From Dolomedes plantarius (taxonomy: Eukaryota > Arthropoda > Arachnida > Araneae > Dolomedidae): a stretch of 64,000 bases of DNA. Made by a program: the position numbers and the translations under genes. The notes beneath the pieces were generated by a model. The model did not search any database and had not been told where the DNA came from. It was given only the letters and a program-made list of their open reading frames with translations. This document shows positions 34,570 to 46,835 of this stretch, piece by piece (position 1 is the first letter of the stretch; each line of letters opens with the position of its first letter). The stretch is from positions 132,574,375 through 132,638,374 of the forward strand of contig OU015496.1 of the NCBI GenBank assembly GCA_907164885.2, in the 5' to 3' direction.

Positions 34570-34677
34570 ATCCATAAAAGGCTACGCTGGCCTCCGCTAC
34601 ACGCGTATACAGAATATATTTAATTCTACTAACTGACCTCCGGCCGGCACGATGGAAGTCCCGCTTGACATCGACCA
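34570..34677. other. Spacer between SINE and BEL/Pao element
   Basis: Nothing recognised. Confidence 0.4.
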
Positions 34678-35030
34678 TGAAGAAATATGGCTACTATGCT
34701 CTACTAGAAACAAAACTAAAGAGTGAGAAACTTCAAAACAAAAGTGGTGCAAACTTCAAATCATTTTTGCATGTTTTTTAATGAATTTAATATATTTACA
34801 TATTTACAAGAAGATGATAATAGGCTGGAAAGCCCCCAAATTAACTAAATTCAACAGAATAGACATATTATGGGATTTTAATCCCCTTCGAAGAAAACTA
34901 CATTCTAAACTGATTCATCACTCTAGCAACAACAAAGAAGAGAGACGAAGGCGAAATTCGAATTGCAAACATTTGAGAATAAAATCAAACGATGGGCTTG
35001 CAGTGCCATCTCTTGACATATTTCTCTTCA
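34678..35030 (-). repeat. 3' LTR of BEL/Pao element
   Basis: Minus strand begins TGAAGAGAAATATGTCAAGA and ends TTTCTTCA. Near-identical to 40928-41279. Confidence 0.93.
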
Positions 35031-35043
35031 CACTCCCCACCTG
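35031..35043 (-). other. Polypurine tract of BEL/Pao element
   Basis: The minus strand reads CAGGTGGGGAGTG directly before the 3' LTR. Confidence 0.75.
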
Positions 35044-35467
35044 AATTCTGATAGTAGTTCCTCTACTCAAATACAATCATAAACAAAAAATTCACATTTC
35101 TAAAAAGCAAAATTTCTAATCAATCAGATTTTTCAAAAATACAGAACAAAAAAAAAAAAAGAAAATAAACAATAGGTTAATACTTGAATTAAATCACATC
35201 AATATCAACAATACTTTTCAATATCTAGAGTATATAATAGGCATAAAATTCTATTTAAAATAAAATTAGAAAGCGTTTATCAAATTAAAAATTAATATGA
35301 ATTATTATTAAAATAAATGCAAACATTATGAAAGAAAATTATTAAACAAATTCAAATAGTGAAGTTTGAACTTCAAACTTAAAAGAATAATAAACTAAAG
35401 AACATTTCAAATTATCCAATTCAATATTTAAGTAAAATAAAAAAAGGATATATAAAAACGTTAGAGT

Positions 35468-36842
35468 TCAATATAGTTCAAGAGGATATAAGTGTTGTGC
35501 AGTTCGTTTCAAAGTCCCATTTCCAGTTTTTAATTCATAAGATCGGACTTTACCGTCACGTCCAGGAACGGCTTTAATGATTTTGCCTATTTTCCATAAC
35601 AGTTTGTTTTTGCTATCTCCTTGAATCAGCACAACATCACCTAATTTTAGTTCGGGTTGAAAGTTAGGATTTTTTAAAGAATGAGCAGTTCTAAGGTCTA
35701 ACAAATATTGCTGTTTCCATTTACTCCACAACTGTACTGAACAGCAGTTCTTCTCTTTAAGAGAGTCTTTCTTGTTGTTTTGTTACCGATGATTTCAGCG
35801 AAAATCAAAGGGTACTTAGGATCAGTTTGTCCAAAGTTCAGGAAACACATTGGAGTCAAGGGTTGTGGCTCATCATTTTCACTATAAACGTAGCTCAAAG
35901 GTCGTGAATTAAGAACAGTTTCTACCTCGACGAGTAGAGTAGACATTTCTTCGAAGGTCAACAACGCTTTTCCTACAAGTTTTCTCAAACAGTTTTTGAA
36001 GGATCTTACGAGTCTTTCATAAAATCCTCCCCACCATGCGGCTCGCTCGATGATAAACTGCCACTGAGTTCTCTCTTTGGCAATGAAATTTTTAAACACA
36101 TCATTTTCTAAAATTCTAGAAAAGTTTTCAACTTCTTTTTTAGCCTTCTTGAAGGTTTTTGCGTTATCAGAATATATGATTTTACAGTTTCCCCTTCTAC
36201 TCAAAAATCTGCGAAATGCAAGTAAAAATGATTCTGTCGACATGTTTGAAACTAGTTCCAGGTGTATAGCTCGGGTTACAGCACATGTGAATAATGTGAT
36301 GTATGATTTTTCAGTATCCTTTGAATTCTTTACGTAAACCGGTCCAGCAAAATCAACCCCACAAACAGCCAATGGAGCTGATTCAAGGATTCTATCTTTA
36401 GGTAAGGGCGCTGTCATCAGGTTTGGTTGAATATGTTTGGCAAATTAAACAACTTTTTGACTAACTGACGTCCTTTCGGGACCCAGAAGCAAGATCTAAC
36501 TTCAGCCAAAGTTGCATCAGTCCCTCCATGCATTATCTTCTCGTCTTGTTTACGTACAACTAAATAGGTCAATCTAGAATTTTTAGGTAGAATTATTGGA
36601 TGCTTAGTATCTAGTGTAAAGTCAGAAAATTCTAATCTTCCTCCTAATCTCATGATTCCCTTTTCATCAATATATGGGATAAAATTGTACACAGGGGAAT
36701 TCTTGTCAATCGGTTTACCTTCTTTTAAAGATTTATATTGTTCGGCAAAAAACGTTTTTTGTTCAGACAGAATCCAGAAATTTTCAGCTTCTAGTAGTTC
36801 TTCTGTTTTTAGAGTTCCCTCAACACTGCTACATTTTCTCAA
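35468..36842 (-). pseudogene. BEL/Pao integrase region, frameshifted
   Basis: Zinc-binding region at 36417-36842 with MHGGTDATLAEVRSCFWVPK. The core at 35698-36417 has GVDFAGPVYVK (first Asp), YSDNAKTF (second Asp) and WWGGFYERLVRSFKNCLRK (Glu), so all three catalytic residues are still encoded. The end at 35468-35731 has LKLGDVVLIQGD and WKIGKIIKAVPGRDGKVR, the C-terminal domain usual in this family. Small frame changes separate these three blocks near 36430 and 35720. Confidence 0.92.
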
Positions 36843-38803
36843 TTTTGAAACGAAGCGTTTTTATCCAAGCGGTGACCCTCAACAGTTTCTCTAAATTACT
36901 ATATTTTGATAAGTCAAAGAGGTCATCAATATTTTCAGTAGTACAGTCAAGCTGATGTACATCAGTAGATTTTTTCCGACATTCAAGTTTGGCTTCGTCA
37001 ATTGTGTCTGTAAGGTCTAATTTTGGCCAAAGATCAGGAGAGAGCTGAAGCCACCGTGGACCTTGGGTCCAAATGGATGCATTCGTTAATTTAGATATTT
37101 TCGATCCCCGAGATACGAGATCTGAAGGATTGTCCACGCCTGGACAGTAATGCCAAATTTGAGGCGAGGTGAATTTTTGAATTTCCTCGACACGATTCTT
37201 TACGAAGGGTTTGAAAGTTTCGGGTTGTTTTCTAATCCAAAAATAAGCAATTGTCGAGTCTGTCCAAAAAAAGCAAGGTATATTTAACTTTATCGATTTC
37301 AAAATATTGTTACTTAACTTTGCTGACAATAATGCTCCCATCAACTCCAATCTAGGCAAAGTGAGAGCTTTTAGTGGAGCTACCCTATTTTTAGAAGCAA
37401 CGAAGGCAGTTTTAATTTCATTATTGTTGTTGTGAAACGTAAGTAGGCGACTGTACCATAGGCTTTCGTGCTTGCGTCTGAGAAACATTGTAATTCGATA
37501 TTTTGGATATTAAAGTTCGAGAATTTGAAAAAGTAATGACGAGGGATGGAAAATTCGGCCATTTGAGGAATCTCCTCACACCAGTTTCTCTATTGGGAGG
37601 TCAAATCTTCTGGTAGTGGTTCAACCCAATCTATACGCGATGACCAGATCCTTTGTATCAAACACTTTATTCTAGCAGTGAAGGGTTTTAAAATTCCTAG
37701 AGGGTCGAAAATCCGACCCAACACCTGTAGGACAAATCTTTGTGTTTCTATAGGTTTAGACAAAAATGACAATAAACTTCGAACATCAAAATACAACAGA
37801 TCGTTAGAATTATCTCACGCCATACCTAAGACTTTAAATGGGAGATTTTCTTTATCAAAAGTTTCGGGATCTTCATCTGAAACGATACCTTCCTTTATCC
37901 ACAGTTCACGAAATTCTTCCGAGTTAGTACGAAACTTATGCAAATACATACTAGCTTCTTTGAAAATTTTGATCGATTCTAGAGTCGTAATTAAAGTTTC
38001 TCTGACTGTCAGCTGACTTCCGATTGCGTCATCTACGTAAATATTGTCATCTAAAAGGTCCACAGTTGTAGGATAGACTTCTCGATATTTTTTCAGGTGG
38101 TATCTAATAGTCGCTGCCAACAGAAACGGAGAACAGTTCATCCCAAATAACACTCGAGTAAATCTATATATATAAGGCGGGATGGTTTCATCAGAGGGAA
38201 ATTCGGAGAATAGAAATCTAGTTACATCTCGGTCTCTTTCATCTATGAGAATTTGCAAACAGGCCTATCTGATGTCTGCAGTGAATGCAATAGGATTATA
38301 TCTAAACCTTAATAGGATGTCGAATATCTCAGGATATAAATTAGGTCCAACTTTAAGACAGTCATTTAAAGAATTCGAGCCTGGGGGATGCGATGACGCA
38401 TCAAAAACGATACGTAATTTGGTCGTGGTTCGATCCTCGTGTATTACTTCCCTATGTGGCTAGTAAAATGTAACGTTTTCTTCACCTTGAACATCTGTTA
38501 CTCGTTCTATGATATTTTGATTTAAGTAATCTTGTATTACATTTTGATATTCAAAAAATAGATCTGGATTTCTTTTAAACCGTTTTCTAAGTTGATCGAA
38601 CCTTTGTTCTGCGATTTCCCAATTATCATTCAAATCTGAAGTGTTATGTTTCCAAGGCAATCTAAATTTGTAGCGAGAATTTTCGTATGTTATATTGGAT
38701 TCGAAATGTTTAAGTGCTTCATTTTCGGTTGAATTTAAATTTTCTTTTTCACTAATTAGTCCTGAATTTTCTAGACTCCAAAATTTTGTTTTTTGTTTAG
38801 AAA
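36829..38803 (-). pseudogene. BEL/Pao reverse transcriptase and RNase H, disrupted
   Basis: Reverse transcriptase: [11 protein letters not shown] near 38420, LFGMNCSPFLLAATIRYHL near 38130 and NIYVDDAIGS near 38040, the YVDD active site. Stops interrupt near 38460, 38258, 37815 and 37560. RNase H: ELQCFSDASTKAYGTVAYL near 37490, ALTLPRLELMGALL near 37360, FFWTDSTIAYFWI near 37260, and HYCPGVDNPSDLVSRG near 37140. A frameshift near 37470 separates the two RNase H parts. Confidence 0.92.
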
Positions 38804-39841
38804 TTAAATCTTCCCCTTCAACAACATTGAATGAGAAACTTCATTCTGACTCTCCCTTCCTTGTAAATACCAACCAAAAATAATCTCTACTGCGACAAGA
38901 TTTTTATTCAAACGTTTAATGTGTCCAATGACAATATCATAATAATAGTCTGCTCCTATTAAAATGCCAATTGATTCTTCACTATCGAGCGAATCTGCGA
39001 GTATGAAATTCTTTAGCTGTCGAATTTGTCTAATTCCTTCTAATCTAGCAGTCGGAACGTTTGAGTCTGAAATTTGATCCGTTACTAATAATTCAACTTC
39101 TATTCTAGAGTCAGAAGAACTTTTATGTTCCAAACTCAATTTAACCACGTCATAATTTCTTTGAAGAGGGGTGGTGTTCCCAAATGTGTAAACAGTTAAT
39201 TTTTCTTTCCTAATTACTTCGAGATTTAATTTGTTAGCTAATTCGCGACTGACAAAACTTTTCATGGAATCAAGAAGGAGCCTGGCAAAAATTTTATCTT
39301 TTCCTGCTTTAATTTTTATCGTGCAGGTCTCCAGAAGTATCACATTGTTAACATGCAAAACGGCGGAAACAATTTTTTCACTCCGTGGTTCAACTTGTGT
39401 TTCAATTTTTGAAATTGAAGAAACTTCACATTTTTCAGCTTCCGAATTTTTGACTGCCATGTTTGATTTAAAACATATACCTTCATAGTGCTTGCCCCCA
39501 CAGATTCTGCAAGCCTTTGTTTGTCGATAGGGGCAAAATGCAATTTTATGTTTCAAAGACGTGCACAAAAAACATCTATTGCTCTGTTTTAAAATGTCTC
39601 TATTTTCATTTACTGTAAATACTCCGCAGTTTTCCGATAAGTGTTCCTGAGAGCAAAAAATACACTTCCGGCTTGGTAATGTCGTCGCAATAAATTCATG
39701 TGTGGTACCCGACGGTTTTTGTTTTGAATACTTGTTAAAGTCTTTTCTTTTAACATTAGAATTCCACGTATACTTTGAGTCAAATTTGTTATATGTGTTC
39801 TTGGATTTCGGAAGTTGTTTTGATTTGTGAGAAAGCGACAA
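38804..39841 (-). pseudogene. BEL/Pao gag zinc knuckles and aspartic protease
   Basis: 345 open codons. Cysteine/histidine clusters CIFCSQEHLSENC, CFLCTSLKHKIAFC and CRICGGKHYEGIC (residues about 60-125) are nucleic-acid binding knuckles. The protease follows: FARLLLDSMKSFVSREL, where the family has LLDSGSQRSF, so the active-site Asp stays but the Gly after DS is gone; then GILIGADYYYDIV. The protease is unlikely to work as written. Confidence 0.9.
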
Positions 39842-40715
39842 ACAGGAGATTATTTTCCCGGGATTCTATCTCAGTCCGTAAAAATTTGAGAAAATTGTCT
39901 AAATCAAAAGTTGGACTATCTATATTAGTACGGTGGAACTCCAAAACAATATCGTTGGGAATGATTTTCATCAAAACCGGAATTAACATGTTAGAATATG
40001 ATTCTGGTTTTACATCGAGAGAGGAAAGACTTCTAATTTGAACATTTATTGTGTCATACAATTTTCTTAATTTTGTTACATCATTCTAGTTTTGTACAGG
40101 GTTTAAATTCAAGAGATTTGACATGTGCGTATTAATTATCAACTGGGTTTTACCAAATCTTTTGGTAAGAATCTCTACAGTCGAATCATAATTGGATTCT
40201 GAAATCGAAAATCCATCAATACAACTTGCTGCATTTCCACCTAAATACGATTTTAAATAGTTGAACTTCTCTACTTTTGAAAGCTTTGAATTTTCGTGAA
40301 TTGTAATTTTAAATGAATTCCAAAAGTTGCTCCATTCATTACAATCGCCATAAGACTTTTGTGTTGACATTCTGGGTAACTTGACATTACTTTCAAATTC
40401 TTTTTCTTTTTTACTTCCGATTTCTGAATGCGAGTCGCTAGAAATATTTTTAGAAATATTTAAGATCAATTTTTGAGATTCGACGCTCTTGAAATAACGT
40501 TTGATTTTTGATTTCGTTGTTATTATTTTATCACTATATTCCATGGAAGTTTCAATATCTAATTCTAGTTTACCACCCTCATTTTTAATCAAACGTTGGA
40601 TTTTTTCATCTAAATCCCGAATTTCTAATCCTTTGGAATTTAAAAGTTCAAAACAATCGTCCAATTCTACTTTATTCTGATCTTTAATCAATTGATCAAC
40701 ATTTTTAACAATATT
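39789..40715 (-). pseudogene. BEL/Pao gag, N-terminal part
   Basis: 40086-40691 and 39789-40061 are one gag separated by a stop (after NPVQN). Recognisable: LPRMSTQKSYGDCNEWSNFW, KVEKFNYLKSYLGGNAASCI and LTKRFGKTQLIINTHM, the order seen in BEL/Pao gag (DUF1759 type). The start is approximate; upstream codons may belong to the same frame. A frameshift near 39830 leads into the zinc-knuckle frame. Confidence 0.87.
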
Positions 40716-40917
40716 CGTGATGGAAGAACGTAAAATAGCTCTTCTTTTGTTTCATGCTTTGGTATCCATAATAAATAAAGTATTAAAAAACTTTACCTTT
40801 GGCAGTTTTCGCATAAAATGATATCCAATTGCTTGAAATATTCGAAATATTCACGAACTCACAAACGATTACTAAATATTTTTACTCTATACCAAACTAT
40901 TAGGTTACTTCGCGGAA

Positions 40918-40927
40918 CGATGCACCA
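40918..40927 (-). other. Primer binding site (tRNA-Gly type)
   Basis: The minus strand right after the 5' LTR is TGGTGCATCG, complementary to the 3' end of an arthropod tRNA-Gly (CGATGCACCA, from recall). Only 10 bases match; the sequence then diverges. Confidence 0.7.
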
Positions 40928-41279
40928 TGAAGAAATATGGCTACTATGTTCTACTAGAAACGAAACTAAAGAGTGAGAAACTTCAAAACGAAAGTGGTGC
41001 AAAGTTCAAATCATTTTTGCATGTTTTTAATGAATTTAATATATTTACATATTTACAAGAAGATGATAATAGGCTGGAAAGCCTCAAAATTAACTAAATT
41101 CAACAGAATAGACATATTATGGGATCTTAATCCCCTTCGAAGAAAACTACATTCTAAACTGATTCATCACTCTAGCAGCAACAAAGAAGAGAGACGAAGG
41201 CGAAATTCGAATTGCAAACATTTGAGAATAAAATCAAACGATGGGCTCGCAGCGCCATCTCTTGACATATTTCTCTTCA
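40928..41279 (-). repeat. 5' LTR of BEL/Pao element
   Basis: 352 bp partner of 34678-35030, about 97% identical by eye. Confidence 0.93.
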
Positions 41280-41790
41280 AGCAACCACAGGCTCCAACAG
41301 TCCACACCCGACTGCTTGTGCTCAGCGGGGCCAAGATCATCATCCAGTATCGAGTACAGCTAACGTGTCAGTTCACTCACGACTACAATCAAAGCATCCA
41401 GGAGCCAATAACTATCACTTTAATTTGAACTTTTAATTGCTACGCGGCCATCAACTGCCATCTACATCGCTCATCACATTTATTGAATTTCAAATTTACA
41501 AATATTACAGAAATCCTGTACTACTTGTACAGGCTACCACAATACAAACTGTACTGCCTGCACAGCAAATACAATGAAGCCAATTGTGTAAAGCAAATTA
41601 ACAAAAATATGTACATCTTGCACAACATAATTTAAAGCGTCGAGTTAAAATAACAAGTATAAAGAATATAACCAACATATATAATGAGGTGAGACCTCAC
41701 GGTCTCACCGCTCCGGTGGGACTATAATAAGTGTTCTCAATAATCCTGTTTATCTCTATTCTATATCGGCTGCAAGTTCTGTCCTTCGGT
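41280..41790. other. Unassigned sequence with a perfect hairpin
   Basis: A hairpin GGTGAGACC-TCAC-GGTCTCACC lies at about 41690-41711. It may be the 3' side of the neighbouring LINE fragment. No gene seen. Confidence 0.45.
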
Positions 41791-42830
41791 GCATGTGACG
41801 ATTTCACTTTTTTTACCAGTTCTTAGCTGAAACGCTTCACAATTTCCACATGTCAAGCTCCTATTGCACTTTTCCGACCCGTGTGCCTTCTCTGCGCATA
41901 TCTTGTACTTCTTTGCATTCCCGCAGTGCTTCGCCAAATGGCCATACTTCTAGCACTTGAAGCTTATAGTAGATTTATAATAGTCTCTCCAGTCATATCT
42001 TAACCAGCCAATGTTGTTTTTTCTTAGCCAAACCAGCGTATGATGCTCCCTCTAAGCTGAGAACCATGTTCCTACCCTTTCTGGTTTTATACTTTGTGAG
42101 AACCTTAATTTTCGCATCACTCATTTCCTCATTCCGCTTCTTAATCATATTTACCATCTCATCATTTTCGTAATTTTCTGTCATATCAAATATAGTAATT
42201 CCAGGATCCTTCTGTGGGGACGCATGGATTTCATATGACGATTCTAGCTTATCAATTTTCCTAAATTTCGCTATTAAAGCTTTTAGATCTTCCTCTGTCT
42301 CCGTTCCAATCAGTATCTTCCCATCTCTAGCCTTTCTTTAGGCTTTGATCCCAATTCCAAGCCCAACAGGGTCAATCTTGCCCTGGATGGCTTTCTTCGT
42401 TATTTCCGAACCTTGCTTTTTATTTGGAACAATTACAATCTCATTCTTGTCCTCTATTTCTTTTTAATCGGTTTTTTCTTCTTCTGCGGTTTCTTCCTTG
42501 TCACCTACGCATAACTTGTACTTTCACGATTCTCAAACATGCTTATTTGTCCGTTGAGAAATTTGATACTCCTCTGTTGCACTTGTTTTGAGCTTAGAAT
42601 GTCAGCTATGTCCTCGTTCATCATGCGCTTTGCTTCCGCTGTTAGCTTGGATGTGCTGACTGCAATATTAAGTCTTCTGAACATAAGCTGGACCAATTCT
42701 TCGGTCAAAACTCATTTCTTCCATACTCCCACTCTCCATAATAAGGCTGCGTTTAAATGTCACCAACCACCCACTCTCCTCCGGCGTTAGAAATCAACCT
42801 TTCGGTTAACCCCCATCGCCCACCACGTGG
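41791..42830 (-). pseudogene. LINE ORF1 (gag-like) fragment
   Basis: On the minus strand: start near 42738 with MESGSMEEMSF, then TEELVQLMFRRLNIAVSTSK, further down ITIFDMTENYENDEMVNMIK near 42190, and near 41960 a zinc knuckle series resembling FKC.KYGHLAKHC and KCNRSLTCGNC. This order matches ORF1 proteins of R1/I-like non-LTR retrotransposons. Several stops and frameshifts; the endonuclease and reverse transcriptase ORF is missing. Unusually it is the 3' part that is lost. Confidence 0.65.
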
Positions 42831-42983
42831 AGGTGCCGGATGTTGGAATAATTAGATTCATTTATCAAAAATAGATAAGGAATAAGAACTCTCTAATAAC
42901 GCAGTTATTGCTGCCAAATCAGGTTAATTTAGCTCAAAATTTACTAACTCAATATACTATTAGCGTGGGGTGGGCCCCAAAAT

Positions 42984-43280
42984 AGTCAGACATGGAGGAA
43001 GAAGGTACGACCCCGCTAGATGTCGCGTCTTGTGTTGCTCGGTCTAAATTGTGGTTGCGGCATATTCACCGGCAGAAATTCAATCCCGAAAGACAATAGT
43101 TGCGATGTCGGGCCCTGTCTAGTGCAGTGGAGCGCCTTACATATAAAGCAAACTGAAGAATGTTTCAAATTTGCACACAGTAATTGGTCGTTTGAATCGA
43201 TATGATATCAATATTTAATCGACCAAGTAAATTTCAGTTTAAGGATAAAATATATGAAAGCATTTCCACAATTTAGGTAA
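42984..43280 (+). mobile_element. SINE copy 2, head missing
   Basis: Matches 34270-34569 through GTTGCTCGGTCTAAATTGTG, GCGATGTCGGGCCCTGTCT, GTGGAGCGCCTTACAT and the same 3' end. The tRNA-like head with A and B boxes is absent. Confidence 0.68.
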
Positions 43281-43471
43281 AATGTTACTCATAAATATAC
43301 TGGCCAAACTAAAAGAAAATATGTGTCAATTACTCCGTTTTAGGAGTATAAAAGATTGTATACCACAAATATAATATAAGTTGGAAATTTCAAAAATTCA
43401 AAGCATTGTTACAGTCATATTCACTGAGATTGAGTGTCTAAAGTGGCACTCCACTGCATTATATATACAGA

Positions 43472-43477
<6 letters not shown>
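43281..43477. other. Unassigned sequence
   Basis: Nothing recognised. Confidence 0.4.

Positions 43478-43528
<51 letters not shown>
43478..43528. repeat. (TA)n microsatellite
   Basis: TA array. Confidence 0.93.
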
Positions 43529-43531
<3 letters not shown>

Positions 43532-45329
43532 GAGTATTATTATGAGAATAAATGAATATTAACTGCATTAACATTGTGAAATAAACGTGAGATGAGATGT
43601 GGTTCATAAAAGAGTCATTATTTCAATCTAATAGTTGGAAATCCTGAATTTTAATGAAAGATGTACGCGTTATTGAAACTGGTAAAATTTAATTAATTCT
43701 GATAGAACTAAATGCAGTTTAATCACGAGTTTTATGGTTTTGAAAAATGACAGCAGTGGGGAATTTCCAGCTAAAAACAATGTTATGTATTTCTTATTAG
43801 ATTAATTTGCTACTATATTTCGTCGCACCATATCCGTTTTTATTGCAGGTATGTAGGAGGATATTTAGGCAGTAAACAGTTCTCTTTGTTGAATTACCCT
43901 AATATACAGGAGGGTAGGGAAGGGAAGTTGCTAACTCAGATTTATATACTGTAAACCGACAAAGTCGCTACAGTGCAATAATGAGTATAATTCGAAAGTA
44001 AATGGGAAATATATGCATATATGCTATGATTAAACAAAATAAAATATAGGAACGGGATGCATTATCATCTTAACATTAAATTACCATACTGGAGCATGGC
44101 CGAACAAGTACAAGCAATTAATCTCCACGTGAAGCTTAATCAGCAAACTGGATTCATTTCATAGATAATTATGTTAATATGCCTAATAAAATTAATTGAG
44201 AGGTTCCAAATATGCAATTAAATATGTATTATAATTCGAGCATTTAGTTCAATTGAATTATATTGGGTTACGTAGTGATCAGTATGAGCTTTTAAGGAAA
44301 AATTCAAATGGTTACAATTATATTCATTATATATAGTTGGGAAGCGTAATGCACATAAAAATACTAAAAACAGTGTTATGAAACAAATTCTTAAACGATA
44401 TGATCAATTATAAAAAAGTAATGTAAAAGGCTTGTAGATTTATGATGCTACTGACTCTATATGCATGTATATAATTATTATAATGTTCATTCCTTGTACT
44501 CGTATATGAATGGTGTAGAATCAAAAGTAGCCATGACTATCAGACTTTTGTTTTCGGTACTAGGGGCTTCACCCCTAGGACCGCTACGCACGTAGCTCTG
44601 TTAGGGCTAATAGCGAGATAGATAGGGGTGATTCTCGAGCAATGTAACTGCTTCCATCCATTTACTGTTGTCACCATTAAGCGAAGGGCTTTTAAGCACT
44701 GTTGAATTATCAGCTTTAAAATTCAATTAAAAATTCGAAATTTTAAGATAGAGACTTGAAATGAGGTTTATATGAATAAGAAAACTTTCAGCTTCCAGAT
44801 GATGCAAATATTTTCTTTCTCAGATAAAAATGCGAGGAGCATCGATATTACATCCACATATAGGACGATATTTCTTGAAAAACTGTGTTTCATTTTTTGA
44901 TGGAAATATTAGTCTGATTTAAAATATTTTTTAAACAAATGCGGTCTAGTTTGAATAAGAAATGTCTGTAGTCTTAGATTGTAAAAAGATAAAAATTCTT
45001 CGATCATTTTGTGGCGAGTTATCATAATCTAAAGATGAAAAAGTCAATATTTTCCCACAAAACATAAAATTAAAAAAAAACTTAAAACTCCGACGAAGAT
45101 GAGACATGTCTTACTTTGGTCCCCCCATTTTTTTGCATCCATTGGTATCGCTCTCGACTCCATACCCCTAGCGGTTTCGGAGGAGATAGCGTGATAAGCT
45201 TTTGACAGCGGCAGCGGGAGTTACTTTTTTTAGAACAGAGAGAAAGGATAAAGGATTATACCTAAGTGTATTTGAAGATAATTGGAAATTACTTTCAGAA
45301 AAAAAAATTCCGCACTATTTTTCTTTAGT
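43529..45329. other. Unassigned AT-rich sequence
   Basis: No coding sequence recognised. One GC-rich spot at 44561-44640 has a perfect hairpin (CTAGGGG-CTTCA-CCCCTAG at about 44562-44580). Confidence 0.5.
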
Positions 45330-46350
45330 AGACCCTTTTTCAAAATTTTTCGTTTTAAACTTATTGAAATACTATGAAAAGTATACTTTTAACTCAATTT
45401 TCATAAAAGTGGAGGGTACTGTTCTGTTAGTTGGCCCCCAATTGGTAAAATGTTGGCGCTATATCTTCGGCGGACACCAGTTGTCACCAATCATAAATGC
45501 TGTCACGAAACTGAGCATTGAAAAAAATAAACGACTTTCAAAAACAAATATGAAACAAACTGTATTTTAGTATTGCTGAAACCATGTCCGATTTAGGATG
45601 CAAACATCGCCACATGAATTCGATCAGATATGAATCTAAATGTGGCCGAGCAGTTCCCCGTTGGCGTTTATTGCGCCATTTCGCCCTGACCCCACAATTG
45701 CTCTACTCCTTGGATGTGAAAGCAAGTTACAGGGTCCAGAAAATTACAACTGTGATTTACGGTGAAGTGTTCAAAGCCGGTAGCTTGCAGTTCGTCAGTT
45801 CTGTAGCCTTTCCAACAAAATGAAAAGATGGTACTTCTATCTGCGATGTTTTCTTCTACCGCGACCATTAATGTTTTGGTACTATTCCTTTAGCGGAATG
45901 TAATAAAATTATTGTTTACGAAAGTCTTTTATTTTTTTTTTCAATGTTCCATTTAGCGACAGCATTTATGATTGGCGACAACTGGCGTCATATTTGGCAG
46001 GTTTTTGCGGGGGGAGGGGGGGGGTCCGCTAATGGAAAAGAACCAAGAGGAGATTGCCAGTTTTAAGCTTACACCACTCATATGTGACTGGTAACATGTG
46101 ACTGGTAACTGGAAATATTACGTCATTTTCCAAAAATTTCGGTTTATAACTGATTGAAATACTATGAGAAACTATTCTTAACTCAATTTTGAAAAAAATA
46201 TTGCTAATTTTGATCCTATACATTTCATTTAAGAATAGTAACTGGAAATAGTACATCAATTTCTAAATATTTTTAATTTTAACTGATTGAAATACTATCA
46301 GAATGGATTCATAACTCAGTTTTGAAATAAAGTGCTAGTTTTGATTAAAA
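45330..46350. repeat. Diverged tandem repeats around an inverted-repeat element
   Basis: Units containing ATTGAAATACTATGAGAA-like and AACTCAATTTTGAAAAA-like segments occur at about 45345-45412, 46135-46200 and 46270-46345. Between the first two lies a segment with inverted arms (45468-45556 and 45922-45996; shared CCAATCATAAATGCTGTC and GACTTTC). The inner 360 bp has no recognised protein. Confidence 0.6.
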
Positions 46351-46579
46351 ATGATTACTAGTTTTCATTCTACAGAACTTATATGTGACGCATCTGGAAA
46401 CTGTTTTTACGTAACGTTTAAATTCTTATTAAAATCGTCTCCTTTTTTAAAATGAGTTTCTAATTTTGAATAGAATAGAAATCTTATCTTCAATTACATT
46501 ATTCGTAACTGGATGTCTATTTATAGGAAAACTCTCATGGTAAGACTCTTTGTGCAGATTAGGAACTTTATTTCATGTT

Positions 46580-46760
46580 TAATTCAGCATGTAAGGAGAA
46601 ACTTGATTAAAAATTCACATAAAAATCAAATTCTAAAAAAAAATATCAGATTTTCTTTTGTTATAAGCTGTATAATTTGTGAAATTTTCTCTATTATGGC
46701 CAATAATGCAGATATTTGATAGATTACAAAAAGAAAGTTTGTAATTATAAATGAATACTG
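46580..46760 (+). repeat. Tandem repeat family, unit 1
   Basis: GGAGAAACTTGATTAAAAAT, AGATTTTCTTTTGTTATAAG and the GTATAATTTGTGAAA region align to units 2 (47467) and 3 (48289). No function recognised. Confidence 0.65.
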
Positions 46761-46797
46761 GATTTCCAAAATTAATAGTGCTCTAAAAGCATTGAAT

Positions 46798-46820
46798 ACA
46801 CACACACACACACACACATT
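46798..46820. repeat. (CA)n microsatellite
   Basis: Short CA array. Confidence 0.9.
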
Positions 46821-46835
46821 TATATATCTAAGTGG

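Larger units (their letters stand above)
34678..41279 (-). mobile_element. BEL/Pao LTR retrotransposon, full length but degenerate
   Basis: 6602 bp with LTRs of 353 and 352 bp, a tRNA-Gly type primer binding site, a polypurine tract and, in order on the minus strand, gag, protease, reverse transcriptase, RNase H and integrase, the BEL/Pao order. Many stops and frameshifts. By eye the LTRs differ at about 10 positions and one indel. No matching 5 bp duplication is seen at the outer edges (GACCA left, AGCAA right). Confidence 0.95.

Noticed and set aside
45202..45823. Frames of 122 and 79 codons in the inverted-repeat region
   Set aside because: No family resemblance; they overlap repeated and inverted sequence.
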